Shown here: one piece after another, positions 1-10,585 of the stretch
Layout of the letters: each line of letters opens with the position of its first letter
Numbering within the stretch: position 1 is the stretch's first letter
Assembly (NCBI GenBank): GCA_029204225.1
Contig: CM055098.1
Coordinates: 4,143,607-4,207,606 of the forward strand
Origin: Diphasiastrum complanatum
Lineage: Eukaryota > Streptophyta > Lycopodiopsida > Lycopodiales > Lycopodiaceae
Length of the DNA: 64,000 nt
Direction: 5' to 3'
Translations under genes and position numbers: made by a program
Notes under the pieces: generated by a model
The model's input: the letters and a program-made list of their open reading frames with translations, nothing else
Told to the model about the DNA's origin: nothing
The model's database searches: none

Positions 1-490
1 CCGAGTTCCAGATAGATAAAATATAGGTTAATATACAAATTTTTATGGTTGATATATAAAGAACTTCCTAATTTTGCATATATAACAAAGCTAGTACCAC
101 ATAATGTTATGATGATCTCTTAGACCTAGAAGCTCTTTCCTTGAGTTGTTTGGAGTCTCTCACATATTGTCGCATAATTTCACTCACCCATTTTTTTATT
201 CAATTGACTCATCTCACCCCCTACTGATTAGCTTAGCTCTTTGTACCATCTCTCTAGCTCACTAAAGCTTTTCTCCACATACACGAGCTTGCTACTTCTT
301 TCTCTAGTTTGTAAGCAGCTACAATGGTTTAGAGTTTGTATGTGATCACTCCAACCATCTTCTCACTCTGTGTTCACCTTGCCCACCAGCTCCATAACTT
401 CATCAAAAAGATTTGAATTGGATCTAATGTATCTAGATCTTATTAGAATTATGATAGGAGTGGGGGAGTGAGGCACAGTATCTTGAAAGG
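1..490. other. No gene recognised
   Basis: AT-rich DNA with stops in all frames. I see no coding match, LTR end or structured repeat. Confidence 0.5.
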
Positions 491-992
491 GAGCTCAGGG
501 ATGGCCGGAATACCTATGTCTCACGAGTTTATCCTCAAGTACGCGAGCAGGCTAACCTGCTGGATGAGCTCCAAATATTCATGCATGAGACCTTGGAGTT
601 CGCCTCTGGCCCGCCGACGCTTTTGAGAGACAGTAATAAACTGACCGTTACAATTTAAACATTACATTTTACTACACAATTACTCAATCACATTGTTGGT
701 AACTTGGTAGCTACATTTATTTACTTACATAAGTTACATGAGAATCGGGATGACTATAACTTGCAACTACTAACTCCTCCTTGAACTTGATTCAAGCCAG
801 CTGCGTCCTGTGTCGTGGTGGTCCAAGTTTGGGATTGATGTCCCCAAATTGCGCCGCCTTGCCATCATGACACACGAAGAAGAGGAATCGACTCTCCTAT
901 GAGCAGTTGAGAGGTTGGTGCACGTACACGCCAACCTAAGACTTTTGGCTAGACTCCAGACCACCGAAGAGCCCTATCCAGGCAAGCCATAA
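491..992 (+). pseudogene. Degenerate hAT transposase, C-terminal dimerisation region
   Basis: From about 789 the plus strand reads RPVSWWSKFGIDVPKLRRLA, the WW..FG..P.L.RLA pattern that opens the hAT C-terminal dimerisation domain. A second frame gives KKRNRLSYEQL near 878-911, and a third gives ERLVHVHANLRLL near 905-943. These are the next conserved blocks of the same domain, so at least two frameshifts are present. The usual block between them (VLSQT..SSSGCERNWS) is missing. The piece at about 491-640 (LLDELQIFMHETLEF) may be an earlier exon of the same gene, but that is less certain. The ORF ends at TAA near 992. It cannot encode an active transposase. hAT assignment is from family knowledge of the motif order. 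Confidence 0.65.
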
Positions 993-1235
993 ATTATAAT
1001 TTCTAACATGTGATTCTAGATACTAGATAGTAGTACGTACAATGCTAAGTTAAGTTTTAACCTTTGTCGGCCCTCCAGATTCTATCTTGATTTCAATGTG
1101 CATTGTGACATGTGCATATATCAATGTGGATGAGATTGACTTGCCACCAAGAGACCAGGTAGAGAAGGACGTGTGCGCATTCCTCCATGAGACGGCCATG
1201 CAGAGGGTAGGTGAAAAATTAGGATTTAGCTCTTA

Positions 1236-2117
1236 CTACTTGGTTGATGTTGCATGCTTCAAGCTTGTCACTTGAAATACATTTTTGAACTGATTATTGC
1301 GGCGATATGTCGAGGTACCGGGCAGCCTCCAAAAAAAGATGCTAAGGGCCCGACAACGTGGAGTAAACGGTGGGTAAAAGTATGGGAAACAATAATGGAC
1401 TATGGGGCTGGAAAGGGAGCAGCCAAGGAAAGGAAGTGATAACAAAAAGGAAGTATGGGCAGCGAGGAAACAAGGCTGAAAAATCAGAGATCGCCCTTCA
1501 AGGGTAAAAAAAAGTTTGCGATAAAGACGGGGAGCAATCCCGATGCGCGATGAAGTTGGGTGGGAGTGGCTTTCTAAGCATCTAGGCGTGTTTGTATTGT
1601 CCGGGGTAGGGTTGCGAACACAGACAGCAGTGTGGGAGGGCGAGCTGAAATTGAGGCGGATGTAGGGCGCCAGATATGGTTGAGTGTGGGCGTCCAAGAG
1701 AGGTAGTAAACGGCAAAAAAAAAATTGGATCAAAAAGATGGGTTGGTAGGGCGCTAGGAGTGGCTGATGGAAGGTGGCGAATAGGGGCAGCAAAAAGCGG
1801 AAGTTTTCAGCAAAGGAAGGAGCAGTAGGGCGCTGGTCAGCAAGCATGAGGGCGCCCAATAGGGCAGCAAATAGGAGGCAGTAGGGCGCCCAAAATAGGG
1901 GAGGAAAAAGGCTGAAAATGCAGCAGTAGGCAGCCAGCAAGAGGGCGCTAGAAATGGGCAGCAAGTGGGCGCCTGTCCTCCTCCGATCCGTCGTGAAAAT
2001 CTGCAAGACAAGTGTGGAGAAATGCTGAAGATCCGGCTGAAAAATGGTGAAGATCCAAGCTGAAGATGGGCGCCCTTCTGTGAGAGAAAAATCTGCTCAA
2101 TGGAGATGCTCAGGAAA
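1236..2117 (-). mobile_element. Untranslated leader of a minus-strand LTR retroelement
   Basis: This stretch lies directly downstream, in minus-strand sense, of the primer binding site at 2118-2131. It is filled with irregular repeats of an AGGGCGCC-like core. A hydrophobic open frame of about 256 codons crosses it, but its residues simply follow the repeat and match no gag protein. I read it as a retroelement leader. The element's gag and pol are not found to the left. Confidence 0.45.
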
Positions 2118-2131
2118 GTGCTCTGATACCA
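2118..2131 (-). other. Primer binding site, initiator tRNA-Met type
   Basis: The minus strand reads TGGTATCAGAGCAC. TGGTATCAGAGC is the complement of the plant initiator tRNA-Met 3' end used to prime most plant gypsy and copia elements. It places the 5' LTR at higher coordinates and the leader at lower ones. Confidence 0.75.
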
Positions 2132-2602
2132 AGTTATGAACGTAGCCACGGCTGATCTAGATTTAGTCTATGAAAGCATCACATAAGCAAGACTTAACCC
2201 TAGAAAGCAGGAGAGAGAAAGCTTAAAGAGACTAAAGAAGGAGATCATGTCATAAGCCAAGTAACAAATGACACAGAATCCCTACTTATAGCCAAGAGGA
2301 AGCCCTAAAAGGAAGCTTCCAGTGGCTAGGGCCAAACTGAGAGGGAAAATAGTGCGCCCTCCAAGAAGGCCCCCACTCTCAGTAATATGACCAAATAACC
2401 AATATAGTGAATCATAGGGCCCAAGGCCAATAATATGGTCTAAATGTCAATAATAGGGCCCAAGGCCAACCATATAGTCTAAATGTCAAATAATGAATAA
2501 AAAAGGGCCCAAAGCCTGCTTATGCATAAAGTAAAGTAAATGTAAATGGACATGGCGAATGTAATGAGCCGAGTCCATAATTGCAAGGCACCCTGGTTCA
2601 CA
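2132..2602 (-). repeat. 5' LTR of a minus-strand retroelement (approximate ends)
   Basis: The segment runs on the minus strand from a TGTGAACC start at about 2602 to the primer site. It holds a GGCTATAAGTAGGG TATA-like box in the expected part of an LTR. Repeated TTGGCCTTGGGCCCTAT units lie in its first half. Its left neighbour on the plus strand is a gypsy integrase that begins abruptly at 2603, so this element probably inserted into that integrase. The ends are inferred; no partner LTR is in the window. Confidence 0.5.
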
Positions 2603-3366
2603 AAGGACACTTGACTTATAAAAAGGAACTTTTATTGGCCAAACTTAAAAAGTCAAGTGGAGGCATATGTTCAAAAATGTGGACAATGTCAGGTTAATAA
2701 AGCTGAAAGACTTAAGGCAGCTGCTGGTTTACTAATGCCCTTGGAAATTCCCGAAAGAAAATGGGAAAGTATTTCCATGGGCTTTGTGGTTGGGCTACCT
2801 CGGAAGGGGAAACAAAATGATGCTATTTGGGTTATAGTTGACAAGTTAACCAAAATGGCGCAATTTATTCCAACCAAGCAAACTGTCAAAGCTTCTGAAC
2901 TTGCTTAGCTTTTCGTTGAAAAGTTGTTCAGGTTGTTTGGTTTGCCGAACGACATTGTTAGTGATCAAGATCCTAAGTTCACTAACAAATTCTGGCGGGC
3001 GGTCTTTGAGAAATCAGAGACCACATTAAGTCTAGGGTCTTCAGATCATCCCGAATCAGATGGTCAGACAGAGAGGACGAACCAGTCTATGGAAGACATG
3101 CTTCAGGCCTATGTTTCCAGAAGTCAGTCGGATTGGGAAAGGTACCTTCCAATGATTGAGTTTGCGTATAACAGCGCGTTCAGCTTGAGGACCTGACATC
3201 CTTTGTACCTACGGAACCATAGACCATTGTTGATGTACGTCAACGTGGGCTCAGAAACCGGCAGGTAACTGAATACTTGGTTCGTTGGAAAGGAAGCTCC
3301 GAAGACGATGATACATGGGAAAAGGAACGTGACCTTAGACTGAGGTTCCTAGATTTTCTTCCTTAG
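2603..3366 (+). pseudogene. Gypsy chromovirus integrase and chromodomain fragment
   Basis: The frame reads the end of the integrase zinc-binding region (CGQCQVNKAERLK) and the catalytic core: the SMGFVVGLP block (usual SMDF, so the first catalytic Asp is Gly), IVSDQDPKF with the second Asp, and DGQTERTNQ with the Glu. A TAG interrupts at about 2906. After AYNSA the frame jumps over a deletion to a chromodomain, VTEYLVRWKGSSEDDDTWEK, at about 3260-3330. The first catalytic residue is lost and the C-terminal half of the integrase is deleted, so it is dead. It lies head to tail with its LTR at 3394. Confidence 0.85.
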
Positions 3367-3379
3367 ATAAGGAATTTCT

Positions 3380-3720
3380 TAAGGAGAAGGGAATGTTAGG
3401 GACCCAACTCCCTTGGGTCCCAAACCCAAACTTGTTGTTGACTCGTGAACCTGCATGGTTGCCACGTGTCGTGATCTAGGACGTGCGCATGGCTTGGAGT
3501 CTCCCACCTGGAGGTATACAAGGGGAGGAGGCCTCATTTGCCAACCATTCTATCTACCTAGGAGGAGGTGGATGGAGAGCATGTGCACGGCCAGGATGAG
3601 TGCTAGCTTGAGGAGAGAGATGGCTGAGAGCCTAGGCAATGGTATGGGACACTGTCTAGGATGGAGGTCGGATCTTGCTTGATACGGTCACAGGCCAGGG
3701 CACGGAGGCTGGATTAGGTC
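3380..3720 (+). repeat. Polypurine tract and 3' LTR of the preceding gypsy fragment
   Basis: A purine run (AAGGAGAAGGGAA) ends at 3393 and the LTR starts TGTTAGGGACCC at 3394. GGTGGATGGAGAGCATGTGC at about 3568 also occurs on the minus strand near 29110, inside another LTR, and GGTATGGGAC also recurs at 12415. These LTRs therefore belong to one related group. The 3' end is not defined; about 3720 is a guess. Confidence 0.6.
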
Positions 3721-4056
3721 CTACGGCAGGGTGGAACGTGAATCGTTCGGTCTCTTGTGGTTAACTGGCATCTTATTACGTGGACATTCCTTCCACCAAT
3801 GTTGCCCAAACATCCAAAGCACAAATTTTCTCTTTTTGCCCCCTCTTGGTCTTGTGGTGACAACATAGAGCATTGATCCCCTTGGCATTAGGCCGCCCAT
3901 ACAACCCTTTGCCTTTCGGAGAACCAATCCCTTTCCCCTTTTGGCCACCTTGAGCTTGCCATTGCCATTGGCATTTGTGCTTCCCCCAAGGCATCTGGCC
4001 CCCTTGAGCTTGACCACCAATGGTCCCCGCAGTTGTTTCATGGGACTTCTTCCCAT
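3721..4056 (-). pseudogene. Possible retroelement gag fragment with broken zinc knuckle
   Basis: The minus strand is open for 111 codons and rich in Lys, Arg and Gly. Around 3790-3830 one frame gives LCFGCLG and the neighbouring frame gives GQHWWKECPRNK. Together these look like a CX2CX4HX4C nucleocapsid knuckle split by a one-base shift. The orientation is opposite to both flanking gypsy pieces, so it would be a separate insertion. I cannot assign the family; chance similarity is possible. Confidence 0.35.
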
Positions 4057-4076
4057 CTTCTCACATCAAACCCTAA

Positions 4077-4241
4077 TTGAAAATAAAAGTAATGCCAAAC
4101 CGATGGGTTGAATCAATGCAGGAATTTGATTTTCGAATCAAATACTGTAGGGGAGAGAAAAATCAGGTTGCTGATGCTCTCAACATGTTATCTGATCAGC
4201 TGTGTTTTGTGGAAATCTTTGCTGATTTTTATCAGTCCCTA
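4077..4241 (+). pseudogene. Older gypsy element: end of RNase H, cut by copy 1a
   Basis: The frame gives WVESMQEFDFRIKYCRGEKN and QVADALNMLSDQ, the end of a gypsy RNase H (usual VADALSR). It stops exactly at the TGTTACG start of copy 1a. The same frame resumes after the copy at 10581: across the duplicated CCCTA it reads FYQSL then VGLYESDPTFG. The two parts are therefore one older element opened by the insertion. Its gag, protease and reverse transcriptase are missing to the left. Confidence 0.88.
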
Positions 4242-4599
4242 TGTTACGAGCTTGTGACCAGTGCCGAACCCTAGAGAACACAGATAGGTCAGATACCACA
4301 GTCAGGGTCGTGTCCAATATACACGACCAACAGGGCAAGACAGTGTGAGTAGTGTGCCCCAGCACTGTCCATAGCCATGGCGGGCCTAACACAATCTAGG
4401 GACCCTTTCGGCAGGACAGGGCCCCCAGTTGGGTCCCGACGTGCAGTCGGCCACGTCAGTGCCACGTGGCCGACACTTGGCAGTTGCATGCTACCAGTCC
4501 TCACACTGGGCTAGGAGGGACTTACTCTATATCAAGGAGTAGGCAAGGTTGGGTGGATCAGTTAGTGTTTGCCCTACTGTGGTGTTAGGATCTATTACA
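4242..4599 (+). repeat. 5' LTR of gypsy copy 1a
   Basis: It starts TGTTACGAGCTTG and ends CTATTACA. CTATATCAAGG near 4530 is a plausible TATA box, about 70 bases before the LTR end. The LTR carries several TCGGCCACGT-like motifs at about 4450-4475. Confidence 0.95.
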
Positions 4600-4600
4600 C

Positions 4601-4613
4601 TGGTATCAGAGCC
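4601..4613 (+). other. Primer binding site of copy 1a (tRNA-iMet)
   Basis: TGGTATCAGAGCC begins one base after the LTR end and is the exact complement of the plant initiator tRNA-Met 3' end. Confidence 0.93.
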
Positions 4614-5491
4614 ATCTCCATCTTTGGGAGCTTAGTAGCAGCAGTAGAGAAAGCTATCAGAGGATAGGAAAAATCTCTGAGATTCTCATAAAGGAATAGA
4701 GGAGGAGAAACGCTGTAGGTGCAGCCTTCAAACCTTTGAATTTCACTGAGAATTTATAGTAGTAAGGAATCATATTCCTTGTAGAGGTAACTCGCAGGAA
4801 AGGCAGCTGTTTACCACTGATTTCAGAGAGTTTTGTACAGATTTCCCAGCGGAATTAGAGTAGGAAATAGTAAGCACCTCCATCGCTGATCTTTCAGAGA
4901 CTTACCTCTGGTTTCCAAGTGAAACTTCAATAGTTTTCAGCGATTTTCAAGCCATAAGAGAAGAGCAGGGTCAGCGCTGCCAGTACTTCTGAATTTCCAG
5001 ATTTCTGACAAAGTTTTGGGCCCTAACTTGGAAGATTTGGAGCAATAGTACTTCTGCCAGATCAGCGAGCAGGGGGTTTCTGAAATTTCAGAATTCAGAA
5101 GTGCCTTTGGACTTCAAATTTGGTTTTTGTGGAACAATTTGGGTGTTGTCAGATCAGCGATGGGGGATAGCAAAGGATTTCAGATCTTTTTGCATTTTTT
5201 CCGCCTTCTATTCAAATTTCTCAGAGCCACAGGTCTGTTAGCAAGCCAGCGAGCTATTTTATTCAACCAACCGGAAATTTGGTACCATTTTGGAGCTTCA
5301 AACTGGGATTTTCTGGGACAGCAAGTCTGAAAATTTGGGTAAAAGAGCTGAGAGGGTTCCTCTTCGTATTTTCTTTGGAAATACAGTCCTCAGAAACAGC
5401 TAAGTCATCTTTCCTTTCCCTTGTACAGTTGTAAATTAGTCTCTCTGACTTTTTTTTCATAAGTTAAGGTACCTCTCTTTCAGTTCTGAAA
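4614..5491 (+). other. Leader of gypsy copy 1a
   Basis: About 880 bases of non-coding leader with many CAGATTT and TTTCAGA repeats. No gene is seen. It leads directly to the former gag start at 5492. Confidence 0.7.
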
Positions 5492-7385
5492 ATAACCACT
5501 CCTCAGGGAACTGATCAACCCTCGGAGAGAGGCATCGACGAGCTTGAAACAGAAGCCTTGGCTTACAGTAAAGGGAAAGAACCTATGGAAATGGAAGAAC
5601 AGGAACAGTTCGCAGAAGAACTCGACGAATTGGTTACCAAGGAGCAGTTTCTCCACTTGGTAACAGAAGTGGATGAACTAAAGTTGGCATTAGCCAATTT
5701 CAAGTCCAGTGTGGACGACTCGTTCGCTGAACTCAAAGGTTTGATTTTGAGTTCCGCGAAAGGAAGCCTTCCCTCCACTTCTCAGTTGTCCCCTTCTCCA
5801 CTTCCATCAGTTTCGGGTGAGACTTTGCGGTCTCACCCCAGTGTTTTTAAAGATTTAAAGCCTCCTACTTTTATTGGGGAATAGAAGGATAGAAATGCAA
5901 ATATTCTACAAACCTTCCTCAACAAATGGAAGAACATTCATGCTCTTAAACAGACCCCTGACCATTTGCAAGCAATTGAGGCCAGTCTTTCCTTAGGGCC
6001 CATGGCCTATAAGTGGTGGTTAAATCTCCAGGAGACTGGGCAGACTCCCCGGTCATGGAAAGCCTTTGAAGAAGCTTTCCTAAGAGAATTCCTACCAGAG
6101 AATGAACTTGATAGAGCCTGGGAAAGAACAGTAATGGACAAGTCCCTAATCCAATATATCTCGCAGTAGCGAGAAGCAATTCTAAAAATTAAAAATATGG
6201 ATAATTATCAGAAAATCAAAGGGTTTGTCTGAGGCCTCAAAGATGAATATAAAGTAGAGGTCCAGAGAAACTCGCCTACTACCCTTGAACAAGCTCTCAG
6301 ATATGCTCAAATCTATGATGATTCAGTGGGTAGGAAGAGGGCAAGACAGCAGCCCCTTTCTGAGCAGCCTTCTCAGAAGGACTTTCAATTTAAAAAGAAA
6401 TTTTTAACAAGAAAGAAAAAAGATAAATTTAAAGGTGAAGCTCCTCAGAAACGCCCTTCACTCATGCAGCCCTTAAAACCAGAAGATTTTCAGAAAGCCA
6501 AACAAGAACGTTTGTGCTTTGTGTGTATGGGCAAGGGACACACAGTCAGACTGTGTCCCAAGGGGCCTTTCACTAAAAAAGATAAAAAAGATAAGAAACA
6601 AGTTCATCTTGTTCAGACTGTAAGTTTCCCCAGTGACTCGGCAGCTTCTGAGATCAAAGTGTATCATGAAGATCGTGAACACTGTTGCCAGCTGACCTCT
6701 GCAATGCTAGCGAGACCCTTCAGCTTTGGGCCACATGACCTAGTACGTATGCATGGGAAAGTTGGTAGCCAGTCAGTAAGAGTTATGGTTGATGATGGGG
6801 CAACCCATAATTTCATCAACTACACCCTGGTTAAAAAACTTAAACTTCCAGAAGTACCTAGTCAGCAAAGGTACATAGTTTCATTAGCTAAGGGTGAAGA
6901 TAAGAAAATCTGGGAAACTATGGTAAGTAGCTTAAATCTTGGTATTCAGGGGTACCAAAATGAAATAAACTTTCAGATAATGCACCTAGATCGCACAAAC
7001 ATTGTTCTCGGGAGAGATTGGCTCTACAGTTTAGGACCTTCCCTCCACAGAAACTATCAGAAGAACACCCTCAGCTTTCAGCATAAAGGCCGAGAGATCC
7101 AGTTGCATGGGGAGCATTATGTTCCCAACAGTCCTATGGTTTGCAGTTCAGAGCTCTGTTAGCTAATCGGAGACGAAGACCATCAGGTATTCTTATGTGA
7201 CTTTCAGTTTATTCCTGAAGTTTCTATTTCCAGTTCTATTCAGCAGAAAATCAGTAAATTAGAAACTTTATTGTCTAAATTTAAAGATGTTTTTCCTGAA
7301 GATTTGCCACATGGTTTGCCACCTAGCAGAGAGGTAGATCATGTAATAAACCTAGTACCAGGTACAACACCTGTCTCTAAACCCT
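5492..7385 (+). pseudogene. gag-protease of gypsy copy 1a (disrupted)
   Basis: One frame covers capsid, nucleocapsid and protease. The start is ATA at 5492 where copy 1b has ATG (minus strand, 35306). Stops interrupt at about 5882, 6167, 6231 and 7162; copy 1b has sense codons (GAG, TAT, CGT, CAG) at these four places. The capsid part reads AYKWWLNLQETG near 6006. The nucleocapsid knuckle CFVCMGKGHTVRLC, a clean CX2CX4HX4C, is at 6515-6556, followed by a Lys-rich stretch. The protease active site is VMVDDGATHNFI near 6784, with Asp-Asp-Gly-Ala in place of the commoner Asp-Ser-Gly-Ala. The frame ends at a one-base insertion near 7385. Confidence 0.9.
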
Positions 7386-8560
7386 CCGTATCGGGTCAGC
7401 CAAACAGAGGATGAAGAAATAACTAGGCAGTTAACAGATTATCTTGGGAAAGGCCAAATTCAGACCAGTAGTTCACCATGGGCCTCACCAGTCCTTTTGG
7501 TGAAAAAGAAAGAGGGGTCGTCTTTGCGTAGATTACAGAGTCCTCAATAAAGTCACAATAAAGAATAAATATCCTATGCCTCGGGCAGACGAGTTGTTTG
7601 ATCAACTCGATGGGGCTAGATTTTTCAGTAAAATAGACCTCGGATCGGAATATCATCAAGTCCGTATAAAATCGGAAGATGTCCCGAAAACAGCTTTTAA
7701 GACTCGTCACGGTCATTATGAGTTTAAGGTGATGCCATTTGGGCTCACAAATGCTCCGGCTACCTTTATGACCTTACTTGGGTAACTTTGTAGTCGTATT
7801 TTTAGATGACATCCTCGTCTACAGCAAAACGAGGAAGGAGCATCTAAAACACCTCAAAAAGGTGTTTCGACTGCTCAGAAAGCAACAATCCAAGTGTGAA
7901 TTCTTCGTTGAAGAAGTAGCATATTTGGGTCATATTATCTCGTCATATGGGATTAAGATGGACCCGAATAAGGTTAAAGCCATATTCAGTTGGCTGAGAC
8001 CTCAGAATATTTTGGAGCTTCAGATCTTTCTTGGTTTGGCAGGATATTACAGACGATTTGTCAAGGAATATGCTCAGATAGCAGTTTCTATGACAAATCT
8101 TTCTAAGGGGAAGGGAAAGGAGTTCATTTGGGAGTCCGCACAGCAAGAGAGCTTTGATGCTCTCAAAACAGCCTTAGCTACAGCACCAGTTTTAAAAGTC
8201 GTCGACCCCAATCAGCCATTTGTGGTCGAAACTGATGCTAGCAACTTTGCAGAAGGTGCTGTGCTAACTCAGGGTGGACGACCAGTTGCGTTCGAGAGTG
8301 AAAAACTCAAGCTAGCTCGGACTAGGTACAATGCCTATGAAAAGGAACTCTTTTCTATAGTCCATGCCCTTAAGACTTGGAGGCATTATTTGTATGGTGC
8401 CAACTTTGAGGTCCTGACAGACCATGAAAGCCTCAGATACCTTTGCAATCAACCTGAGCTTAGAGGTCGGAAAGCTCGTTGGGCAAAGTTGATGCAAGAG
8501 TTTGATATGTCTATCAGATATAGAAATTCAATACAGTAGCAGATGCCCTTAGCAGAATGC
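7386..8560 (+). pseudogene. Reverse transcriptase and RNase H of gypsy copy 1a (disrupted)
   Basis: After a frameshift the reverse transcriptase reads [14 protein letters not shown], then [29 protein letters not shown] and, past a short internal deletion, [13 protein letters not shown], which keeps the LDD catalytic pair (about 7795-7830). The connection and RNase H follow: [33 protein letters not shown] and [11 protein letters not shown] hold the acidic residues expected of a gypsy RNase H. The frame breaks again near 8525, where copy 1b has extra bases (RRGRFNTIADALTR). Order and motifs are those of Ty3/gypsy pol. Confidence 0.92.
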
Positions 8561-9705
8561 CTATGATAAACGAGCTGAGTTTTACTCAGATTCGTAATGA
8601 GTTACTCGAGTCCTTGAGAGGGAAGTGCCAGCATGATGCATTCTTCTCTACTATCTGGAACTCAGTCCAGAGCAAACAGTTACAGACTCCAGAACCAGTC
8701 CCGGGGCTGGTGCCAGTTCCTCCAAGAATACGGCAGCTTCCGTTGAGGATGATGATGATGAGTCCGAGTATACGTCAGATGACGTTGAGGATTCTGAGCC
8801 TGTATTACCCAAGCAAACCCCAGTGGTTGATGGTCAATTGACTCAAGGATTCAAATGGAAACAGTATTCCATTCAGGATGAGTACTTACTTTATAGAGAT
8901 AGAGTATGTGTCCCCAATTCAGAGGATTATAGGCAGCAGGTCCTATATGAATGTCATGACAATCCTAGTGCCGGACACCCAGGCATACAGAAGACCTATG
9001 AGTTTCTTCGTAGGCAATTTTTCTGGCCCAGTATGAAAAAGGACGTCCAACAGTATGTAACCAGCTGCCATAAATATCAAGTAAACGAAGCAGAGCGTTT
9101 AAAGGCAGGAGGGTTGTTGCAGCCCTTAGAAATACCAGCTGGTAAATGGGAGAGTATCTCCATGGATTTTATAGTAGGCCTGCCTAAAACCCAAAAGGGT
9201 AATGACGCTACACAGTGGACCGTTTGACCAAAATGGCTCATTTTATTCCGACCAAAACAACTGTTAAAGCTCCAGAGTTAGCGAGGTTGTTTGTAGATGA
9301 GCTATTTAAATTGTACGATCTACCTTCCGGCATAGTCAGCGACCAGGCCAGTAAGTTTAATGGAAATTTTTGGAGGGCAGTATTCCATCATCTCCATACT
9401 AAACTTAATATGAGTACTACCGACCATCCACAAACAGACGGTCAAACAGAGAGGGTAAATCAGGTGCTGGAGGATATGCTTCGTGCATACGTCAGCAAGA
9501 AGCAGACTAATTGGGAGGAGTATCTCTCGATATTAGAGTTTGCTTATAACAGTACCAAATATTCAGCTACGGGATACAGCCCATTTATGATGTACGGTTT
9601 TCAGCCACGCTCACCCACAACTGTAGGGTTTAAACAAGAAAAAGTTGAAGCAGCCAGAAACTTTTTAGAGGACCCTAACCAAATGATAGAACATGCCTTA
9701 GCGTA
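8561..9705 (+). pseudogene. Integrase of gypsy copy 1a (disrupted)
   Basis: An acidic linker (EDDDDESEYTSDD, near 8740) leads to the zinc-binding region HDNPSAGHPGIQ. Its usual CxxC reads CHKY here, and the second Cys is Tyr in copy 1b too. The core has SMDFIVGLPKT (first Asp), IVSDQASKF (second Asp) and DGQTERVNQ (Glu), so the DDE triad is intact. A frameshift near 9210 separates the first Asp from the rest, and a TAG ends the frame at about 9703. Confidence 0.9.
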
Positions 9706-10211
9706 GCATTAGGCAGTCCCAGGATCGAGCCAAGCATTTTGCAGATCCACACAGACGGGATGTGCAGTTCTCCGCTGGTGAGAAAGTCTACTTGAGAGTC
9801 CCAGTTGACTCTAAAACCCTCAAATCAAGAGAGTGTGCTAAGTTGTCTCCTAGGTATTGTGGTCCCTTTACCATCAATAGGAGACTAGGCGAGGTCACCT
9901 ATGAACTAGAACTCCCACACAATAGTAAGGTTTTTCCAGTTTTTCATGTAAGCCAGTTACGAAAAGCCTTAACCAGATCAGAAAATCTGGTAGGGGACAG
10001 TGTTCTAGTTCTCCCATTGGATCCTCAACAACCTCCACATGAACCAGAGGAGATTCTTGATAGCAGAGAGACACAGACTCGTCATACTCTATACCGAGAA
10101 TATCTGGTCAAGTGGAATGATCAGCCTGTTGAGAATGCCACTTGGGAAAGAGGCAGCGTCCTTCGCAAGATTTTTCCAGACTTTGTCTTAGAGGACCAAG
10201 ACGGTTCTTAA
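9706..10211 (+). pseudogene. Integrase C-terminus and chromodomain of gypsy copy 1a
   Basis: After a frameshift the sequence reads GEKVYLRVPVDSKTLKS and ELPHNSKVFPVFHVSQLRK, the GPF/Y-type module of gypsy integrases. The chromodomain follows (YLVKWNDQPVENATWE, about 10099-10150) and ends at TAA 10209-10211. A chromodomain at the end of pol places the element among chromoviruses. In that group it is known to guide integration to particular chromatin; whether it does so here is inference. Copy 1b has the same module. Confidence 0.9.
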
Positions 10212-10580
10212 GAAGGAGGGAGTGTTACGAGCTCGTGACCAGTGCCGAACCCTAGAGAACACAGATAGGTCAGATACCACAGTCAGGGTCGTGTCCAGTA
10301 TACACGACCAACAGGGCAAGACCGTGTGAGTAGTGTGCCCCAGCACGGTCCATAGCCACGGCGGGCCTAACACAGTCTAGGGACCCTGTCAACAGGACAA
10401 GGCCCCCAGTTGGGTCCCGACGTGTAGTCGGCCACGTCAGTGCCACGTAGCCGACACTTGGCAGTTGCATGCTACCAGTACTCACACTGGGCTAGGAGGG
10501 GCTTACTCTATATCAAGGAGTAGGCAAGGTTGGGTGTATCAGTTAGTGTTTGCCCTACTGTGGTGTTAGGATCTATTACA
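10210..10580 (+). repeat. Polypurine tract and 3' LTR of gypsy copy 1a
   Basis: The polypurine tract AAGAAGGAGGGAG (10210-10222) touches the LTR start at 10223. The LTR is 358 bp, the same length as the 5' LTR, and ends TTACA at 10580 next to the CCCTA duplication. Confidence 0.95.
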
Positions 10581-10585
10581 CCCTA

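Larger units (their letters stand above)
4237..10585 (+). mobile_element. Full-length Ty3/gypsy chromovirus, copy 1a
   Basis: Two 358-bp LTRs (4242-4599 and 10223-10580) begin TGTTACGAGC and end GATCTATTACA. They are flanked by a perfect 5-bp duplication, CCCTA (4237-4241 and 10581-10585). A tRNA-Met primer site and a polypurine tract sit where expected. Internal order is gag, protease, reverse transcriptase, RNase H, integrase, chromodomain. My hand alignment of the two LTRs finds about 15 differences, roughly 4 percent, so the insertion is not very recent. The coding frame has a lost start codon, several stops, frameshifts and small deletions, so this copy is not autonomous. A second copy of the family is at 30804-36472 on the other strand. 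Confidence 0.96.

Noticed and set aside
1236-2006. 256-codon hydrophobic ORF on the minus strand
   Set aside because: Its residues follow an irregular AGGGCGCC repeat and match no protein family; it lies in the leader of a retroelement behind a primer site.
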